Shown: positions 10,166 through 22,536 of the stretch, one piece after another
How the letters are laid out: every line of letters begins with the position of its first letter
Numbering within the stretch: position 1 is the stretch's first letter
Source of the DNA: Enoplolaimus lenunculus
Taxonomy: Eukaryota > Nematoda > Enoplea > Enoplida > Thoracostomopsidae
DNA length: 64,000 bases
Direction: 5' to 3'
Assembly (NCBI GenBank): GCA_030248215.1
Contig: JASANG010002742.1
Location: forward strand, 1 to 64,000
The notes under the pieces: generated by a model
Seen by the model: the letters and a program-made list of their open reading frames with translations, nothing else
Databases searched by the model: none
What the model was told of the DNA's origin: nothing
Translations under genes and position numbers: made by a program

Positions 10166-11202
10166 TGACACATTTGTCATCATAATGGTTTAAATAATCA
10201 AAATTTTATAAAGTAAAGTTGAGCACAAAAATACAATTCACAAAACCATTTCAAACGTATTTTTATTTAGGTTTCATTGAATTCAAAATACGGTTCAATA
10301 TGTCAATATATACTGCTGACAGCAAACATTTCGAATAGATTTTATAGAAGTTTTTAATACGGTTTTCAACTTAATTACATAGCTAAGAATTAGTCAAAAA
10401 AACCGCGCAATAAACCAAAAAAATACAAGGCAACTTAACCGGAAAACACCCGGAAACATTGCACGCGCACACATTGCGAAACTTGTTTTAAGACAGCAAG
10501 AATTAGTTTGTTCGTGTCAACTAAGGTTTACCAGCTGTGTCAGTGACAGTCCAGTTATATGGTCTATTTCGTTTGATATCAGCTATAGTTGCATTAGATG
10601 TTAATGCTTCCAAAATTAGCACCCCAACCTCCTTTCCACAGTAGGCGAGAGTTGCCTCTAAAAGTAAAGAGGCTTCGTCCTAGGAAAGACGCCCACTCGA
10701 GTTCATTTGACCAAGGTTTAGGCTCTATTTTGAAAAATGATTTTTATTTTAGATCCAACAGGTACAGTTTGTAATTAAATATGTAGCGTCCGCCCGGTTC
10801 TAAAGACCATCTGAAATATGTTACCGTTTTATCTGGGATTTACAGTTACCGACAAACGTTCTTATACGTTTTAATAACTCTTAGATGGTATTTTTATTTG
10901 TTATTTGTGTAAGGTTCGTTGACCTCCGGCTCTGGTATTTTTCACTTCCGGTTGTACACGGCTACGTTCAAGTTCAAATTACATTACGAGGGTTAGGACG
11001 AAAAGATTATAATGCCCAAACGCTACTGTATGTCGACACCAGAGAACAAGACGGCTTTCAGTTTTTGTAGAGCTTTTGTAAGGTGCACAAGAAACAATTA
11101 TCAAACACTGCACACTGCGTGCAATTATCGGTAGAGTTGAACAAAAATCAGGAAAAACCACAGAACCCTTTTACCTCATTTCGGTTACGAACCTTCTCAA
11201 GC
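10166..11202. other. Unassigned DNA
   Basis: No recognisable exon; the short open frames here show no splice context or family motif. Confidence 0.4.
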
Positions 11203-11614
11203 AATACACAGATAAGAAGGGGTAATAACAGCGGTTCCTATTTTGAGTCTCAATCAATAATTGTCTGTACCGCTAATTAGGTTTGTTTATAGAGTCCATA
11301 AGTCTTAAATAGAGTCCATAAATGAGACCAAACCAGAAGAAAAGAAAACATTTGTCAAATATGTACCAGATACTAAGACGACCGGCCCGTATAAAATTTA
11401 TTTTTCCAGAAAAAAATTAACGGAACTCGCAATCAACAAGAATGCTTCAGAGCAAGTCAGTTTTACACAAAAAAATATAAGACAGAGGTGTTGAATTCAA
11501 CAATTATATGGTAATTTACAAAATAAATAGCAGTCCGTAACCGAATAACAGGGGGTATCCACTTGAGAGGCAAAATGTATATCAGTCCCTTTCTCATCGG
11601 TATTACCACAGTAC
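11203..11614. mobile_element. Family C element, degenerate copy 2
   Basis: Retains AATAAGAAGG..GGTAATAA at the left, GTCCGTAACCGAATAACAGG in the middle and a decayed TCGGTATTACCACAGTAC right end, in the same orientation as copy 1. Confidence 0.7.
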
Positions 11615-11671
11615 TCCGGATTGAACAAATTCTACTGGCGCAAGAAGTTAATAATAGCGGACAATATTACT

Positions 11672-11850
11672 TCTAGGGGCGTAACAGTAGATTATGCGTA
11701 TTCCTAAGCTTAAGCCTAAGCCTAAGCATGTGTTCCTAAGACAAAGCCTAACCTAAGCCTAAGCAAATAAATGTAATTTAAAATTTAAACCTGCTCTTTT
11801 ATAGACCCACCAGAAACCTGGACGCCCCTAAAAGTAACATGGGCCATTCA
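11672..11850. mobile_element. Family E short TIR element with TTAGGC-type hexamers
   Basis: Inverted ends TAGGGGCGTAACAG and ACGCCCCTA bracket several CCTAAGC hexamers, followed by the family's shared tail (AATTTAAAATTTAAACCTGC then TTTATAGACCCACC). The hexamer matches the nematode telomere repeat read on the C-rich strand. Confidence 0.7.
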
Positions 11851-12559
11851 ATAGGTTAGGTTGACAAGCAAACCATGTACAGACAATAAAATAACGTTTT
11901 TTGCGTATTCACATCAGTGACAACTTCCGCAAATGATTAATGCATCAGCCACAATAAAGAATGTGGCTGTGTGGAGAAAAATGATACCCATTCCAAACCG
12001 TTCATTTCGAAATTTTATACAATTCCAATACACACAAGCTAAACCATAGACCAATCCTAATAGTCGTGGACTACGTAAACTAACGTAGTTTGTAACAGCG
12101 CATTTTACAATTTTGCAAAATATTACTGATGGTACAAAGTTCAAGTTTACTACAACACGACTCCTGGACACGCAACAATTATACCAGACGTGTTCCAGAA
12201 ATCATGAACATGCAAACAGTTTAAGTGAAGACGACGTTGAAATTATAATTTTATAGAATCTTGTTTAAAGACTTTTAGTTTAAATTACATCCTGCAATTT
12301 TAGAAAACTTATTCATATCAAATGACACATCTTGAACACGGTCGATTTGAAATAGACAACTATCACATAATTTTGAAATGCTTGAAAGACAAAAATGCGT
12401 CTCCGTAAATCGGTTACTTTCAACAGTTCAAAATTGTACGTTTTAAGGAGTCATATTTGTCTAAAATTACAATTAAGAGAAACGTAGGTCTTGATTAATT
12501 CACGGGCCCGTACTTGATATAAAAATTTAGCGGTGACGGAAACAGCAATTGTTCGGCGC
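11851..12559. other. Unassigned DNA
   Basis: No exon or repeat match found by eye. Confidence 0.4.
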
Positions 12560-12746
12560 TACGAAACCAACTGCAGGGGATAAAGTATAAAGGGGTTTAT
12601 GGTTGGATAACAGATAATTCCAGTTTTATCAAAGGTATTAAGCGTTTCCAGGCTTTATACTTAATAGGCATCGGCGTATCCTTAAGTTTGTAATGTTTAG
12701 GCGTAGGATACGAAACCAACTGCAGGGGATAAAGTATAAAGGGGTT
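12560..12746. repeat. Two identical 38-base direct repeats
   Basis: 12560-12597 and 12709-12746 are identical (both contain AACTGCAGGGGATAAAGTAT) and are 149 bases apart start to start. The interval has no coding frame. They may mark a local duplication or the two ends of a short insertion. Confidence 0.85.
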
Positions 12747-13233
12747 AAATAATAGGTGTTGAAGAGCAATGTGGGTGGCCTATACACAGAATACACAGAT
12801 AGTATATTATTAATAGCACATTATGGAAGGTTTCTGAATTTATGGAAGTTTTCTGAAATCGCACATATAATTCTCTATAATTTATGCATTTTCTTTAAAG
12901 CGTATCATTCTTTATTTGCTGTTACGATAGTCCTTGTTTTACTCAGATAGAAATTAAAATTTTCCAGGAAACGCGTAATTACATAACAACGATTCACAAA
13001 GACGCTAAGTTTAAGAAATTCAAAACTAAACAAATTTCTAAATGCTGTTTGCACACCAGTGACGTGTTCTAGACTGTGTCGTTTTAGATAAAATACTATT
13101 TCAATATACTTGAGTAAATTAATTTATAATTTATTTTACAGTAGAATTTTAACGATTTTGTTCATGACCAATTCTTGTACTCGTGCTAAGTTAACACAGC
13201 CGAGTTCAGTAGCAGTGCGCTTTACGAATGGTA
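12747..13233. other. Unassigned DNA
   Basis: AT-rich and featureless by eye. Confidence 0.4.
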
Positions 13234-13320
13234 GTGTACTGGAATTGAACTTTAATTTCATTTTAAAATCTTCATTCTATTGAATTTAACGAAATTAAAT
13301 GATGTTCAATTCCAATACAC
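13234..13320. repeat. Short inverted-repeat hairpin
   Basis: GTGTACTGGAATTGAAC at the left is nearly the complement of GTTCAATTCCAATACAC at the right, with more complementary AT-rich bases inward. Probably a miniature foldback element. Confidence 0.7.
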
Positions 13321-13711
13321 GCTAAAATTTTAATTGAGAAATTAGCAAATTTCCGGAATTGAAACATCACTTTCCACACGGCCACATTCTTTAATGTGGA
13401 TGATGCATAATTATACCTGTACGCATACAAATTCACCCTACATTTTATAGCAAAAGCCCCAAAAGTTCCTAAAACGCCAATAGTTATGGCAGCTACCTAT
13501 TTCTTCAACGGGCGATGTAGGATTAAATCCTGGTATTTACTGTATACCACAGTGTCCCAACGCAATTACGATTCCGGCATAAATTTTGGAAAATTTTCTG
13601 TTCCAACTTCGATTTCGACCGAGTGTCATTATAATACCGAAATTTGTACATTCTCGGATACGTTTGCTTTTCTGACACCATTATTTCAATTTTAACACAG
13701 TTATAATGTAA
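13321..13711. other. Unassigned DNA
   Basis: No exon or repeat match found; a 69-codon open frame has no supporting context. Confidence 0.35.
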
Positions 13712-14139
13712 TGATCCGAATTAGAGGAAGACTGATTTTTATTTGGTCTCTCCAGAGCGTACCCCCTTGTTATTAGGTTACGGACTGTTCATTTTTAACC
13801 CGCCCTTCACTGCTCTTCGTTATGAAATATCCGGTGTTGAAACTATTCGTTGAATTAAACGATTATTTGTCTTGTATCGAAAGCTTGATTGATAATGCAA
13901 GGTTATAGGAATGTACTTCCACAACTTAAATATGCTTTAAAGTTTGGAACTCATCTTTATTTGGCCCTGGAGTCATTTATGCACTAAAATGAGAGATAAT
14001 TGACATTTATGGTCTCTAATTAGGGTTTAGGGACTCTATCCGCTTGCGGACTCTTATTAGGGATACGGACTCCTATTGATTGGGACTCAAAATGGGGACC
14101 CCTCTTATCACCCTCCTCTTATTCGGGTCACTACAGTAT
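13712..14139. mobile_element. Family C element, copy 3 (inverted)
   Basis: Reads as the complement of copy 1, ending TTATTCGGGTCACTACAGTA. Interior landmarks (TCTCCAGAGCGTACCC, GGATACGGACTCCTATTG) are retained. Confidence 0.85.
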
Positions 14140-15850
14140 CCCAAGGCGGTACAGCTAAACTTCCTTGGACTCTTTGAATCCAAACTCAAACTAGGTTATA
14201 GATGTTTATTCCTAAGATAAACTGCACGATTTCAATCCAATGCGCAACACAAAACACAGCCAGCCATGATAGTTTGTTGCACAATAGACCTCATGGAGAA
14301 GTGACAAAACTGTTACATCTAATCAGGCTAAATGCTTGTGAAATCGAAAACACACCAATCAGTCTTACATTAGGCTAAAAATTTATATTACGACCACTCT
14401 TTTGTGGCATATATTACAGACGATAATTAGAACCAATTACATAGCTATTAAAATTTAATTGCAGTGGCCGGACAAGTAACCAGAAGAAGGCCAGGAGGAT
14501 TCAGATCCTTTAGAAAAGTTTTTGCTCCACCTCCCGTCACAAAAGGTTTGATCCGCTTGTACCCTTTGTTGACTCATGAGCCTTGCTCGTCTTCAATTTT
14601 TGTGAGTACCCAGGCATATTGAGCTGCCTACGAGCCCAAAAATGGCTTTGCTGGATTGTGTCTAAAGAATATCAATCTGAACTTATCAGCCACAAAAGCA
14701 CCGTTTCAGTGAGCTGGTTGTTACCTAGCAATACAAAAACCACATGTCTTTGGAGAAACCTCAGCGAAATATTTTTGTGTCAAATATGTTTATCTATCAA
14801 ACTCGCCATATTAAAACATTCAATCAGACTTTGAAGTACAATTTATCGGTTCTAAATCAACTCAAATTTAGCTTAGCTGCGAATTAAGTAAAATAGCATG
14901 AATTTCAGTGAATAATTTACAGCTGCTAGAACTTCAAAGCTGCTTTGTGATCAAACTTGCGCGTGCAGCACGTGTGAAAAGGGTTTTACACGCCTTTCAC
15001 AATTTTACGTTCCGAGTTCGCACCAAATACGACGACATAACTTTGGGTTAACGCGCGGTTTTGACCACTCAATACTACGCGTTAAACTTGAGATTAACAG
15101 TTGCGTACATATAAGCAAAATGGATATTGTATATACGATTTTTTATAACGGTGACATTTCTGCCATCATCACCTCATCGCGTGGCATCGAGAACTCAATA
15201 AGACCACCTGGAAACCTAAGGTTACGTCGTTTTCTGGTACCTCGGAAGGTACTATTGCGAAAGGCCCATTATGGCTGATACAGCATGAAACGATAGCGAA
15301 CGGTGATTGCTCAAGACAAAAGCAACAGTTACCAACAGAGTTGGAAATGGATCAGTGGCTCAAGGATCAGAATATTTTCAATTTCAATGTGTCAAACGTC
15401 ACATGCTTGACCTATATGACGTATCGAAGTTTCAAAAATTTTAACCAGTAAATCACTGACGCATTTCCAAACACTGTTGTAAATGTGGACTAATTTTGGT
15501 GAACAGTATTTGCGATCGCTTATAAAACGAAACTGTAAGTCGCTCTGCGCCGCCAGTAAAATCAGACTTTGGACTGCTTTTAAGAACAACGCTCTTGAGT
15601 ATGAGCATTTTCTAAAAAATTGACGAAGTAAAATAAAACATCATATAATAAATTGTTGTTTGTTAGTCTGCGGATTCTATTTCGCAAAAAACTACCAAAC
15701 CATTACAGAAGTGACAAATTAGTCTAGAAATAAGGTAAAAATGATTAACAGTTGATACATTGACAGATCCAGGAGCGTTCATCAAACGGTCACATACACG
15801 TGAACCAAACAAATATCGGCGTGGTCCAGTTACCCAGCCCGCCACAAATC
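14140..15850. other. Unassigned DNA
   Basis: 14465-14560 looks like a decayed end of family F rather than an exon. 14920-15000 has family I words. 15816-15840 is a 25-base stretch found again, inverted and without mismatch, at 21602-21626. Nothing else is recognised. Confidence 0.4.
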
Positions 15851-15851
15851 T

Positions 15852-16107
15852 AGAGTACACACAAAAAAGTATTTCTGAATTTCTTCAGAAATGTGTTTTC
15901 TGTGGCAAATCTGAAACGTTTTGCTGCTATTTAAGACAATTTTTCTAAAAATAACTGGAAAACGTTTATTTTCAGACTATTTCAAAACGGTTTTTCAAAT
16001 CATTTCTATTATAACAGAAATACTTTTCAAGTGCACCTTGCTAATCATATTTCTCAAATGTAAGAAATTTTTTCTTAAATATCAGAAATATTATTTTGAG
16101 TGTATCT
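15852..16107. mobile_element. Element M, ~255 bp TIR element
   Basis: The left end (GTACACACAAAAAAGTATTTCTG is its general form, 15855 on) is matched by the inverted right end CAGAAATATTATTTTGAGTG. The interior is also full of TTTCTGAAA-type inverted words. There is no coding capacity. Confidence 0.6.
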
Positions 16108-16536
16108 AAAAGCGAACTCTGCAAATTGGTCTCGGAGCAACCTAGAGGAGCGTGACAAACCTCATATATCCAACCAAAGAATTTAGACGGGTCATTGCTA
16201 AGGAATTCTAAGTTTACCCTTTTAGGTGGCAACCCTAGTCATGTACCTGGTAAGCAAAACTGAATTAATAGAACATATATACATTTAAACAGGTTTGTTG
16301 CATATTGGCCAGTTTTTACCAAACACTAAATTTTTTTGAAAGACTTCTGAATTTTAAACTCATAGCAGTAGATAAAAAACGCGGGTGTTTCCGCCCCGCG
16401 CTGGTGCGTGGCTGGGGTAATTAAACACATGGGGGTACATCACTACCTTCCTGAATATCCCAATCACCCACCGGTCGAAAGGCGCGAAAACCCGTATTTT
16501 TCATCTACTCATAGCCATTTAACATATTAAACCATT
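16108..16536. other. Unassigned DNA
   Basis: Includes a short GC-rich patch at about 16380-16420 (CCGCCCCGCGCTGG); no exon recognised. Confidence 0.35.
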
Positions 16537-16800
16537 GGCCTATATTCTCAATTGTGTATAGCAACTCTCAGCAGTTAGCAATTGGTTTTCTAATTCACTT
16601 ACTATTGTAGTTATTTAACTTCGTACAGGAGTAGAGCAAATCATATACAGTAAAATGTGCTGAATTTTGAGTTTCACGATTCACTGGTTCGATAATTATA
16701 CAGCAAGATCTATCATCCACTTGTGATAGACAATACACACATTTCGGAATACAGGCCTTTGATTTAAGCTAAAATCATATTGATGTCATGTGTCTGCTAT
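16537..16800. mobile_element. Family G repeat
   Basis: Starts with GGCCTATATTCTCAATTGTG and TATAGCAACT, as at 7719, 19968, 20338 and 57435, and has the inverted counterpart (CACTTGTGATAGACAATACA) near 16718. Confidence 0.55.
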
Positions 16801-16911
16801 CCCAGGTAAACTAATTTTGGACAGTTCATGGTAAAACTTTGAACGGAATTTCTTTATCTTTACTTGCAATGTTGTCCCATAACTCTACTTATTATATATG
16901 TAAAAAAACTT

Positions 16912-17092
16912 TTTAGGGTTGCGCTATACTTGACGTCCGGCGCCGTCCGTCACCGTCCATCATCGGCGTGCAATATTGCACGGTGACCGTACGGTGCCGC
17001 ACGGTGACAGACGGCGCCGTACGGGTGAGACAGCGCCAGACGGCGCCACACGACAACAAAAGTATGGCGTAACCCTTACTCCATAATACGCC
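16912..17092. mobile_element. Family H GC-rich palindromic TIR element
   Basis: The ends AGGGTTGCGCTATACTTG and AAAGTATGGCGTAACCCT are inverted repeats. The interior is a chain of inverted GGCGCCGTC / ACGGTGACAGACGGCGCC words around GCAATATTGC, so a transcript or single strand would fold strongly. Confidence 0.8.
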
Positions 17093-17620
17093 TTTATAAA
17101 TAAAAGTACATGGCGAGCACTTCAAGTCTGGTGATAATATTAAGCATTAAAATTTAATGCTGTTGTCACCATAATTGTCGTGCTGAAAAAATTTTACCGA
17201 ACAAATTTGGGCACCTGAGCTTCACAAAGCGTTTTATAGTTAAATAACTTAAACACCTACAGCGAATACAACATTACCGCATGAATTCAACAAAATTTTG
17301 CGTCTTTGGTGCATTTTGTAATCTTTCACAATCAAAAAGTTTGCTAGGCACGGTTTAAATCTGTTCAAAAACACAAACACATAATTTTTTAACCAAAATA
17401 TCCTGGATCAGCCGCTGCCTTAATGAGTCGCACGGTAAAAACATTACAAAAATAGTTTATTTTGCATTAATTGCCATTAACCAGAATCTAATATTAATTT
17501 AGGAAATGTGTTTTCTATAATGTATAATCGTGATTCGCCAAAGTCAAACAGAATAGGTAATGTAGTCTTTATAATTACAACAAGGAACATTGCTAGCACA
17601 TACAGCCAATATATAGAATA
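17093..17620. other. Unassigned DNA
   Basis: No exon or repeat match found by eye. Confidence 0.4.
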
Positions 17621-17624
17621 GGGC

Positions 17625-17790
17625 CATAACAGTAGTATCATTCCTAAACATAAGACAAACCGTAAGCGTAAGAATGAGCTTAACCTAAGCTTAAGCCTAA
17701 GCAAAAAACTAGTCTAAATTTTAAACTTGCTCTATTGCAGTCCAACAGAAAAAAACGTTCCACCCCTGAACTTTACATAGACCGCACATA
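17625..17790. mobile_element. Family E element with telomere-like hexamers
   Basis: GGGCCATAACAGTAGTAT at the left, CCTAAGCTTAAGCCTAAGC in the middle, the shared tail AGTCTAAATTTTAAACTTGC, and GTTCCACCCCTG at the right. Confidence 0.65.
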
Positions 17791-18690
17791 CAATGGTGAT
17801 TTTCTTGTCTAAGCGCTATCTCAGAACATTTTATTTTTTAGTTCGCAATATGCGGCAAACCCTGAGCCCAAAAGCAGTGAAAAATTAATATTTAATGAAA
17901 AATATTTTGAGAATTAATGTTTCAAAGAAAACATTGTCCAGTGCAGGGTAAGTTTGATTTAAGACTACCTTGATGTTGTTATGGTCTAAAATTACAAATT
18001 CTATCTGTGAGTTTCAACTTAAAATGTTTTCGATAATTAATTTCACGCGAGACAAAAAACTACAACTGCCTAATAGCAAACGGTTTGAAATGGACAATTA
18101 TAGACGGGATTGTGGCACAATGGAACTTGAATTTAAATCTAAAAAGGTTCAGTTGCTCTCAATAAAATAGCAATTAACTTTAGGGTTCACAGTTCCTACC
18201 GTTACACTCAATTCTGCTCAGTGAGTTCATAGTACCTATGTTGATTTTAACCAGCCACACGCGAGCTGTTGTTATGAACCCCCAAGACTGGCGTGCCACA
18301 GCGGGGTTGGGTTGCGTAAATTTATAATTTTTTCATGTTATGAATTTAATATTTAAATACAGAACTTCTGCTACGTCTTGAAATTGCGGTGCCAGTTACT
18401 AGCTTGTTTCCAAATAAGCTGCGATGACAAACTTATTTTAGGCTCGTAAATAGTTGTAGGATAATGTAGATAAACTTTCAAACAAACAAGAAAAACTGGA
18501 TTAGACTTTTGAAACGTTTTTATAAACGAACAACAAATTGAAAATTGCTATTTTAGTATTTGACAAACTTAGCATTTCTTTGAGAATTGTGATGAAACAG
18601 TAGCTCAATCTTGCGCAGAAAAACTGCGCGCCGTAATTTCGGTTAAGTTAAAAGTTATTTCAGCAACTCTCATCTGTTAAGTTTCATTCT
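17791..18690. other. Unassigned DNA
   Basis: A very good acceptor (TTTATTTTTTAG, about 17840) is followed by 23 open codons to a TAA, but no partner exon could be found. Confidence 0.35.
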
Positions 18691-18694
18691 CTAG

Positions 18695-18972
18695 CGGATG
18701 CATATATGGGGCGGGGGAGCGAACGCCCCCCCCGTCAAATTTTTTTGTGATAAACGGTAAGGTCCTCCCTACCGTACAATTTTACCCTCTGAGAAAATTT
18801 TTGTAAAAAAATACAATTTTCACCACAGAAATTTTTTGTGGTAAAACCTTACAATTTTTCCAATAGAAAATTTTTGGTGATAAAAGGTCACGGTCTCTAC
18901 CTTACACATTTTGCGTTTCGTAACGTTTGCCAGCCCGATCCGCTCCGTCAGTAATTTTTGGATCCACCAATG
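18695..18972. mobile_element. Family J repeat
   Basis: Shares, in inverted orientation, the end CGTCAGTAATTTTTGGATCC and repeated AAATTTTTTGTGATAAA-like words with 46965-47262. A C-rich run sits at about 18728. Confidence 0.6.
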
Positions 18973-19285
18973 GTTGCATTTAACTCAATCGTGAGTCAGT
19001 TTTAAACTCAATAAAAGTTCAATTGAGCAAAAATGTACGCAGAATTTCAAATAAGCAAGAATTTTGAAATTATTTATCGCATTGTGGCCGCGAATGAACC
19101 AGGTTGTGGTCATGAATCTTCTTGCACTCCAGCATTACAATTTTGATCTACTTGTACAAGTCAAAGTTGTATGTGAAATTAGAAAAAACAAGGAAATCGA
19201 ACCCGGGATTATGATACAGTTGTAGCAATGTCTACCTTAGTTGCATCTGCCACGGGACTTACAGCTTAATTTGTTGCTATATTAT
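18973..19285. other. Unassigned DNA
   Basis: No exon or repeat match found by eye. Confidence 0.35.
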
Positions 19286-19289
19286 ATAA

Positions 19290-19495
19290 CTTGTTGCAAA
19301 GCACCGTACGAGTTTCGCTGTACTTTACTTTGCCGTACGCCGCCGCGTTGCCACCGCAATCTGCTATGCATTGCTAACGAAAATATAGGCAAAATGTATT
19401 CGATGATGTGTAGCAATTTTTGAAATGACAAATTTTATCGTTCCGGGCGGCGACGCGCGGCAACGTTCAGTGTCACGCGGCGAATATAGCACAAC
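19290..19495. mobile_element. Family H-like GC-rich element
   Basis: Holds GCCGTACGCCGCCGCGTTGC and the inverted GGGCGGCGACGCGCGGCAAC about 120 bases later; the outer ends are less clear than in the 16.9 kb copy. Confidence 0.5.
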
Positions 19496-19967
19496 TCTAT
19501 AAGCAATTGCCGTTAAAAATACTAATTTCTCAGAATTTGAGCTTTATACTATGAATATTACAATCCAATCGTTACCGAAAGCAATCAGAATGCGAACCAT
19601 TAAAAACAGCAAACAACCGTCAGCCAATGTCGTACCGGGGTATGGGCAGATGGATGGGGTGTAATTCTGTCCCGTGTTCGGGATTTTGTTTTTGACGCGT
19701 AAAACTGTCTTCTCACTGAGCCATCGCTCACAATTTGCCGCACTTTTTTTCATAACCTAATAATTCTGAATTGCGTGTGAATTGCGTGGTATACCAAATA
19801 TGACCTCAGGGCAAAATGGGTAATTATAATTGGCTAAACTTTTTATAGCTTGCTACAAAATTCCACGAGAGCAGCTGGTTTACTTGCACTAATGCAGTTA
19901 GAAAAAGCAAACTTGTGAAAAAATGTACTATCGTTAATTGAGTCGTGTCGTTAAGAACCAGGGCCTG
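19496..19967. other. Unassigned DNA
   Basis: No exon or repeat match found by eye. Confidence 0.35.
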
Positions 19968-20172
19968 TATTCGCAAATGTGTGTAGCACTTATCATCAAT
20001 AGGTGATAGGTCTTGTATAACTTCCGAATTAGCGAATGGTTAGGTTCGAAATTCAGCACGTTGTTCGCATCTGATTTGCCCTACTCGTATATATGTTTGG
20101 ACATCCGCAATTGCAGACAGTCGCGGATTCGAAAAACTATCGCTAACTGATAAATAGATGTTGTTCACATTT
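19968..20172. mobile_element. Family G TIR element
   Basis: The left end reads TATTCGCAAATGTGTGTAGC and the right end reads as its approximate complement (CTGATAAATAGATGTTGTTC), with TTATCATCAATAGGTGATAGG and CGCTAACTGATAA words inside. No coding capacity. Confidence 0.6.
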
Positions 20173-20334
20173 CAGAAAAAAAGCTGTAAAAACCCAAACC
20201 TGAGACTTTCAAGTGCTGGTGTGTACAGCTATGTAGCCTAAACACAAGATGTTGCGGCTAGATATAAAAGTGAATTTAGTACATCGAACGATCTAAGCAA
20301 GCAGAACACTAGCAATGTTAACTTAAGCTTTCAC

Positions 20335-20530
20335 CCTAGCCCCATATTATCAAATGTGTATAGCTCCAATCACCAATTAACGATGGATTTTCAAACTGAC
20401 CAACTTGAGTGATTGCGTAGCTCAAAGCTGGTAACGAATAGGACAAATCAAATGCGAAAAATGTGCCGAAATTAAAACTCTCACCTTTCATTAGTTCAAA
20501 AACTAGAAGACCTAGCAGCAACTTGGCCCT
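20335..20530. mobile_element. Family G element, diverged copy
   Basis: Begins CATATTATCAAATGTGTATA and shares the interior ACTCTCACC/CAAATCAAATGCGAAAAATG words with other members. Confidence 0.5.
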
Positions 20531-20919
20531 AAACGGAATTTTTGAATAAACTCAATAGTAACGCAGTGTCATTTAGAGCCAATCACTAAAAGTTTTGCGC
20601 TTTAACTCAATTAGCATAACATCACATAGTGTTCTAAATTCAAAAACCGGAACAGCCTTGCGACCGGAACCAGAACTGAGCATTGTCCACCAGAACAGTT
20701 CCAACAACTAAAATTTAGCCGCAACCTAAACTTCTGTAGTCATTTGAATACTTTATCAATTCAGGCACAATCAAATGTCCACTCACAAATGAAGCATAAA
20801 CCACAAACAAACATTCCCGAATGACCAACGGTACTGAATAAAAATAATTTAACGTTCATATATATCGTTGTTTCTTTAATTCGACATCACCCGAGGCTGT
20901 AGCCAGACACGGGACGAGG
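20531..20919. other. Unassigned DNA
   Basis: No exon or repeat match found by eye. Confidence 0.35.
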
Positions 20920-20921
20920 GC

Positions 20922-21090
20922 AGGCCCGTAGCCAGCTAATCGGTGCTAGGGGAGCTAAAAATTATTCAGGAAGGCATACAAGGGTTTTCGTTGACTTTAC
21001 AGGCAAGGTTGAATATTTTCTACGGAGGCCAAAGTTTACCAGGGTGCTGAACCTTCCTTTCTTCCCTGCCCCCCCTTTTCTACGGTGCCG
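20922..21090. mobile_element. Family F repeat
   Basis: Starts GGCCCGTAGCCAGCTAAT, continues with GGGGAGCTAAAAATT, GTTTTCGTTGACTTTAC and AGGCAAGGTTGAATATTTTC, as in the copies at 26165 and 54484. Other members end in the inverted GCTACGGGCC word, marking a TIR family. Confidence 0.65.
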
Positions 21091-22536
21091 AACGAGGGTG
21101 CCGTACCCTTAAAAACCTAATTTGTTTTAGTAAAACAAAATACAAGTCAGCTGAGACAAATTGATTTATACAAAAACTATATATGCAATTAGTGCTGCCG
21201 GCCAGGCCACAAATTGAAATGTTGTCTATTTATAATCCATGACCCTAATTACATGAAGCTTAGCATATAAAGAGGGGAAACACAACTTAGCTGCCCCCGT
21301 AATTTGAATGATTTTTTGCCATACTAAATTATTCAACTCTTAACTTCACAGATGAGCCAAATACACACCACGCGAACGAAAGTCACGCCCTCTATGACTT
21401 TGCCAATTAATAGAATATATGGTCCCAGCCAGAATTCTGGTTTGGTTAGGACACCGTCAATTTTACTCAAGTTGGTATGGTTTTGTTTGTAACTACATTC
21501 GCGCGTTGGATTTCACCCTAAAAGTAAACTTAAAACTCTTCAGCAGTAACGGATTTAAATTTCCTCGTGGGAAGTATGATGTTGACCTCTTAATTGTTGA
21601 TGGGCTGGGTAACTGGACCACGCCGAAACCTTCAACCCATAAACACACCTTGAAGAAAATATCACGAGCGAAACACTAGACACTATTGTCGATGACTCTA
21701 GTACAGAACTTCAGTGTGGAATTTGTGTGGGCGTATTTCAGGATATGAAATGTTTCTAGGCGCCGTCAGTTAAACCTACAAACGCGTAGACAGGATTAAA
21801 GTTGAGTTCTGAAAGAATTGAAGGCGAAACGAGCGATTAGCTTGACATTGTTTCAGCGTTAAACCTTTTGGTAACAATCTTAAAACGTTTCTTTATTCAT
21901 GAATTGCGGAATTTAATCCATCGAATCGAAATCACCACGGTCGAGCGTTTGTGCAATTGTGAAGCTACGCAAAATTTTTAAATGAATACAAAATTTTAAA
22001 TTTTATGTCTTCTTGTGAACAGAACCGAAGCCAAACTTTTTCAAAAATGAAACCCTGATAAACCTTACCAGCGCGGTGAGTGACAAGCCAGGCGTGAGAT
22101 TTTTTCTGCCTAATGTAAATTATGACGCACTTACTGTTCCATTTGGGGAAGGGTCGGGCCCTAGCTTCCATCTCGGATCGCCACTGTCGGGAATAAAATT
22201 TCCAAACTCATTGGAACGAGCCATGGTACTTCTGGCCCACGTCACCAGCTACACGTTTAATTGGACAAACCAATTGAAAATGTTGTGACGCCGCAATGCT
22301 GCCTATAGTTTAGAAAATCAACAAACAAACTCTTTAGTTCTCAAAACTTTAGTCAAAAGATAAACATTTTGCCTACATATATACATTGTGAATTTTAGCA
22401 TATATTGAAATATTCTTTTGTTCTCAAACGTCCTCTATTGATAGAGTTAAATTTACTCATGCATAAAGTTTGTGTGTACGTGCCCTTTACGGCGGTTCGT
22501 TAACATTTTCCAGCAGCACACAGGCACACATTTGGC
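21091..22536. other. Unassigned DNA
   Basis: Short open frames exist on both strands (for example + 21419-21679 and both strands at 22076-22290), but neither splice phase nor composition singles one out. 21602-21626 is the second copy of the 25-base inverted match with 15816-15840. Confidence 0.35.

Noticed and set aside
14465-14545. A + strand 'exon' with a TTGCAG-type acceptor reading GQVTRRRPGGFRSFRKVF
   Set aside because: The stretch resembles a decayed family F end (GTAACCAGAAGAAGGCCAGG), the donor (GTTTGA) is weak and no partner exon fits.
22113-22250. A - strand open stretch ending in a GTAAGT donor (NEFGNFIPDSGDPRW...)
   Set aside because: The + strand is equally open, and the GGGCCCGACCCTTCCCC-type words occur in repeats at 23.1 and 38.8 kb; no acceptor or partner exon is convincing.
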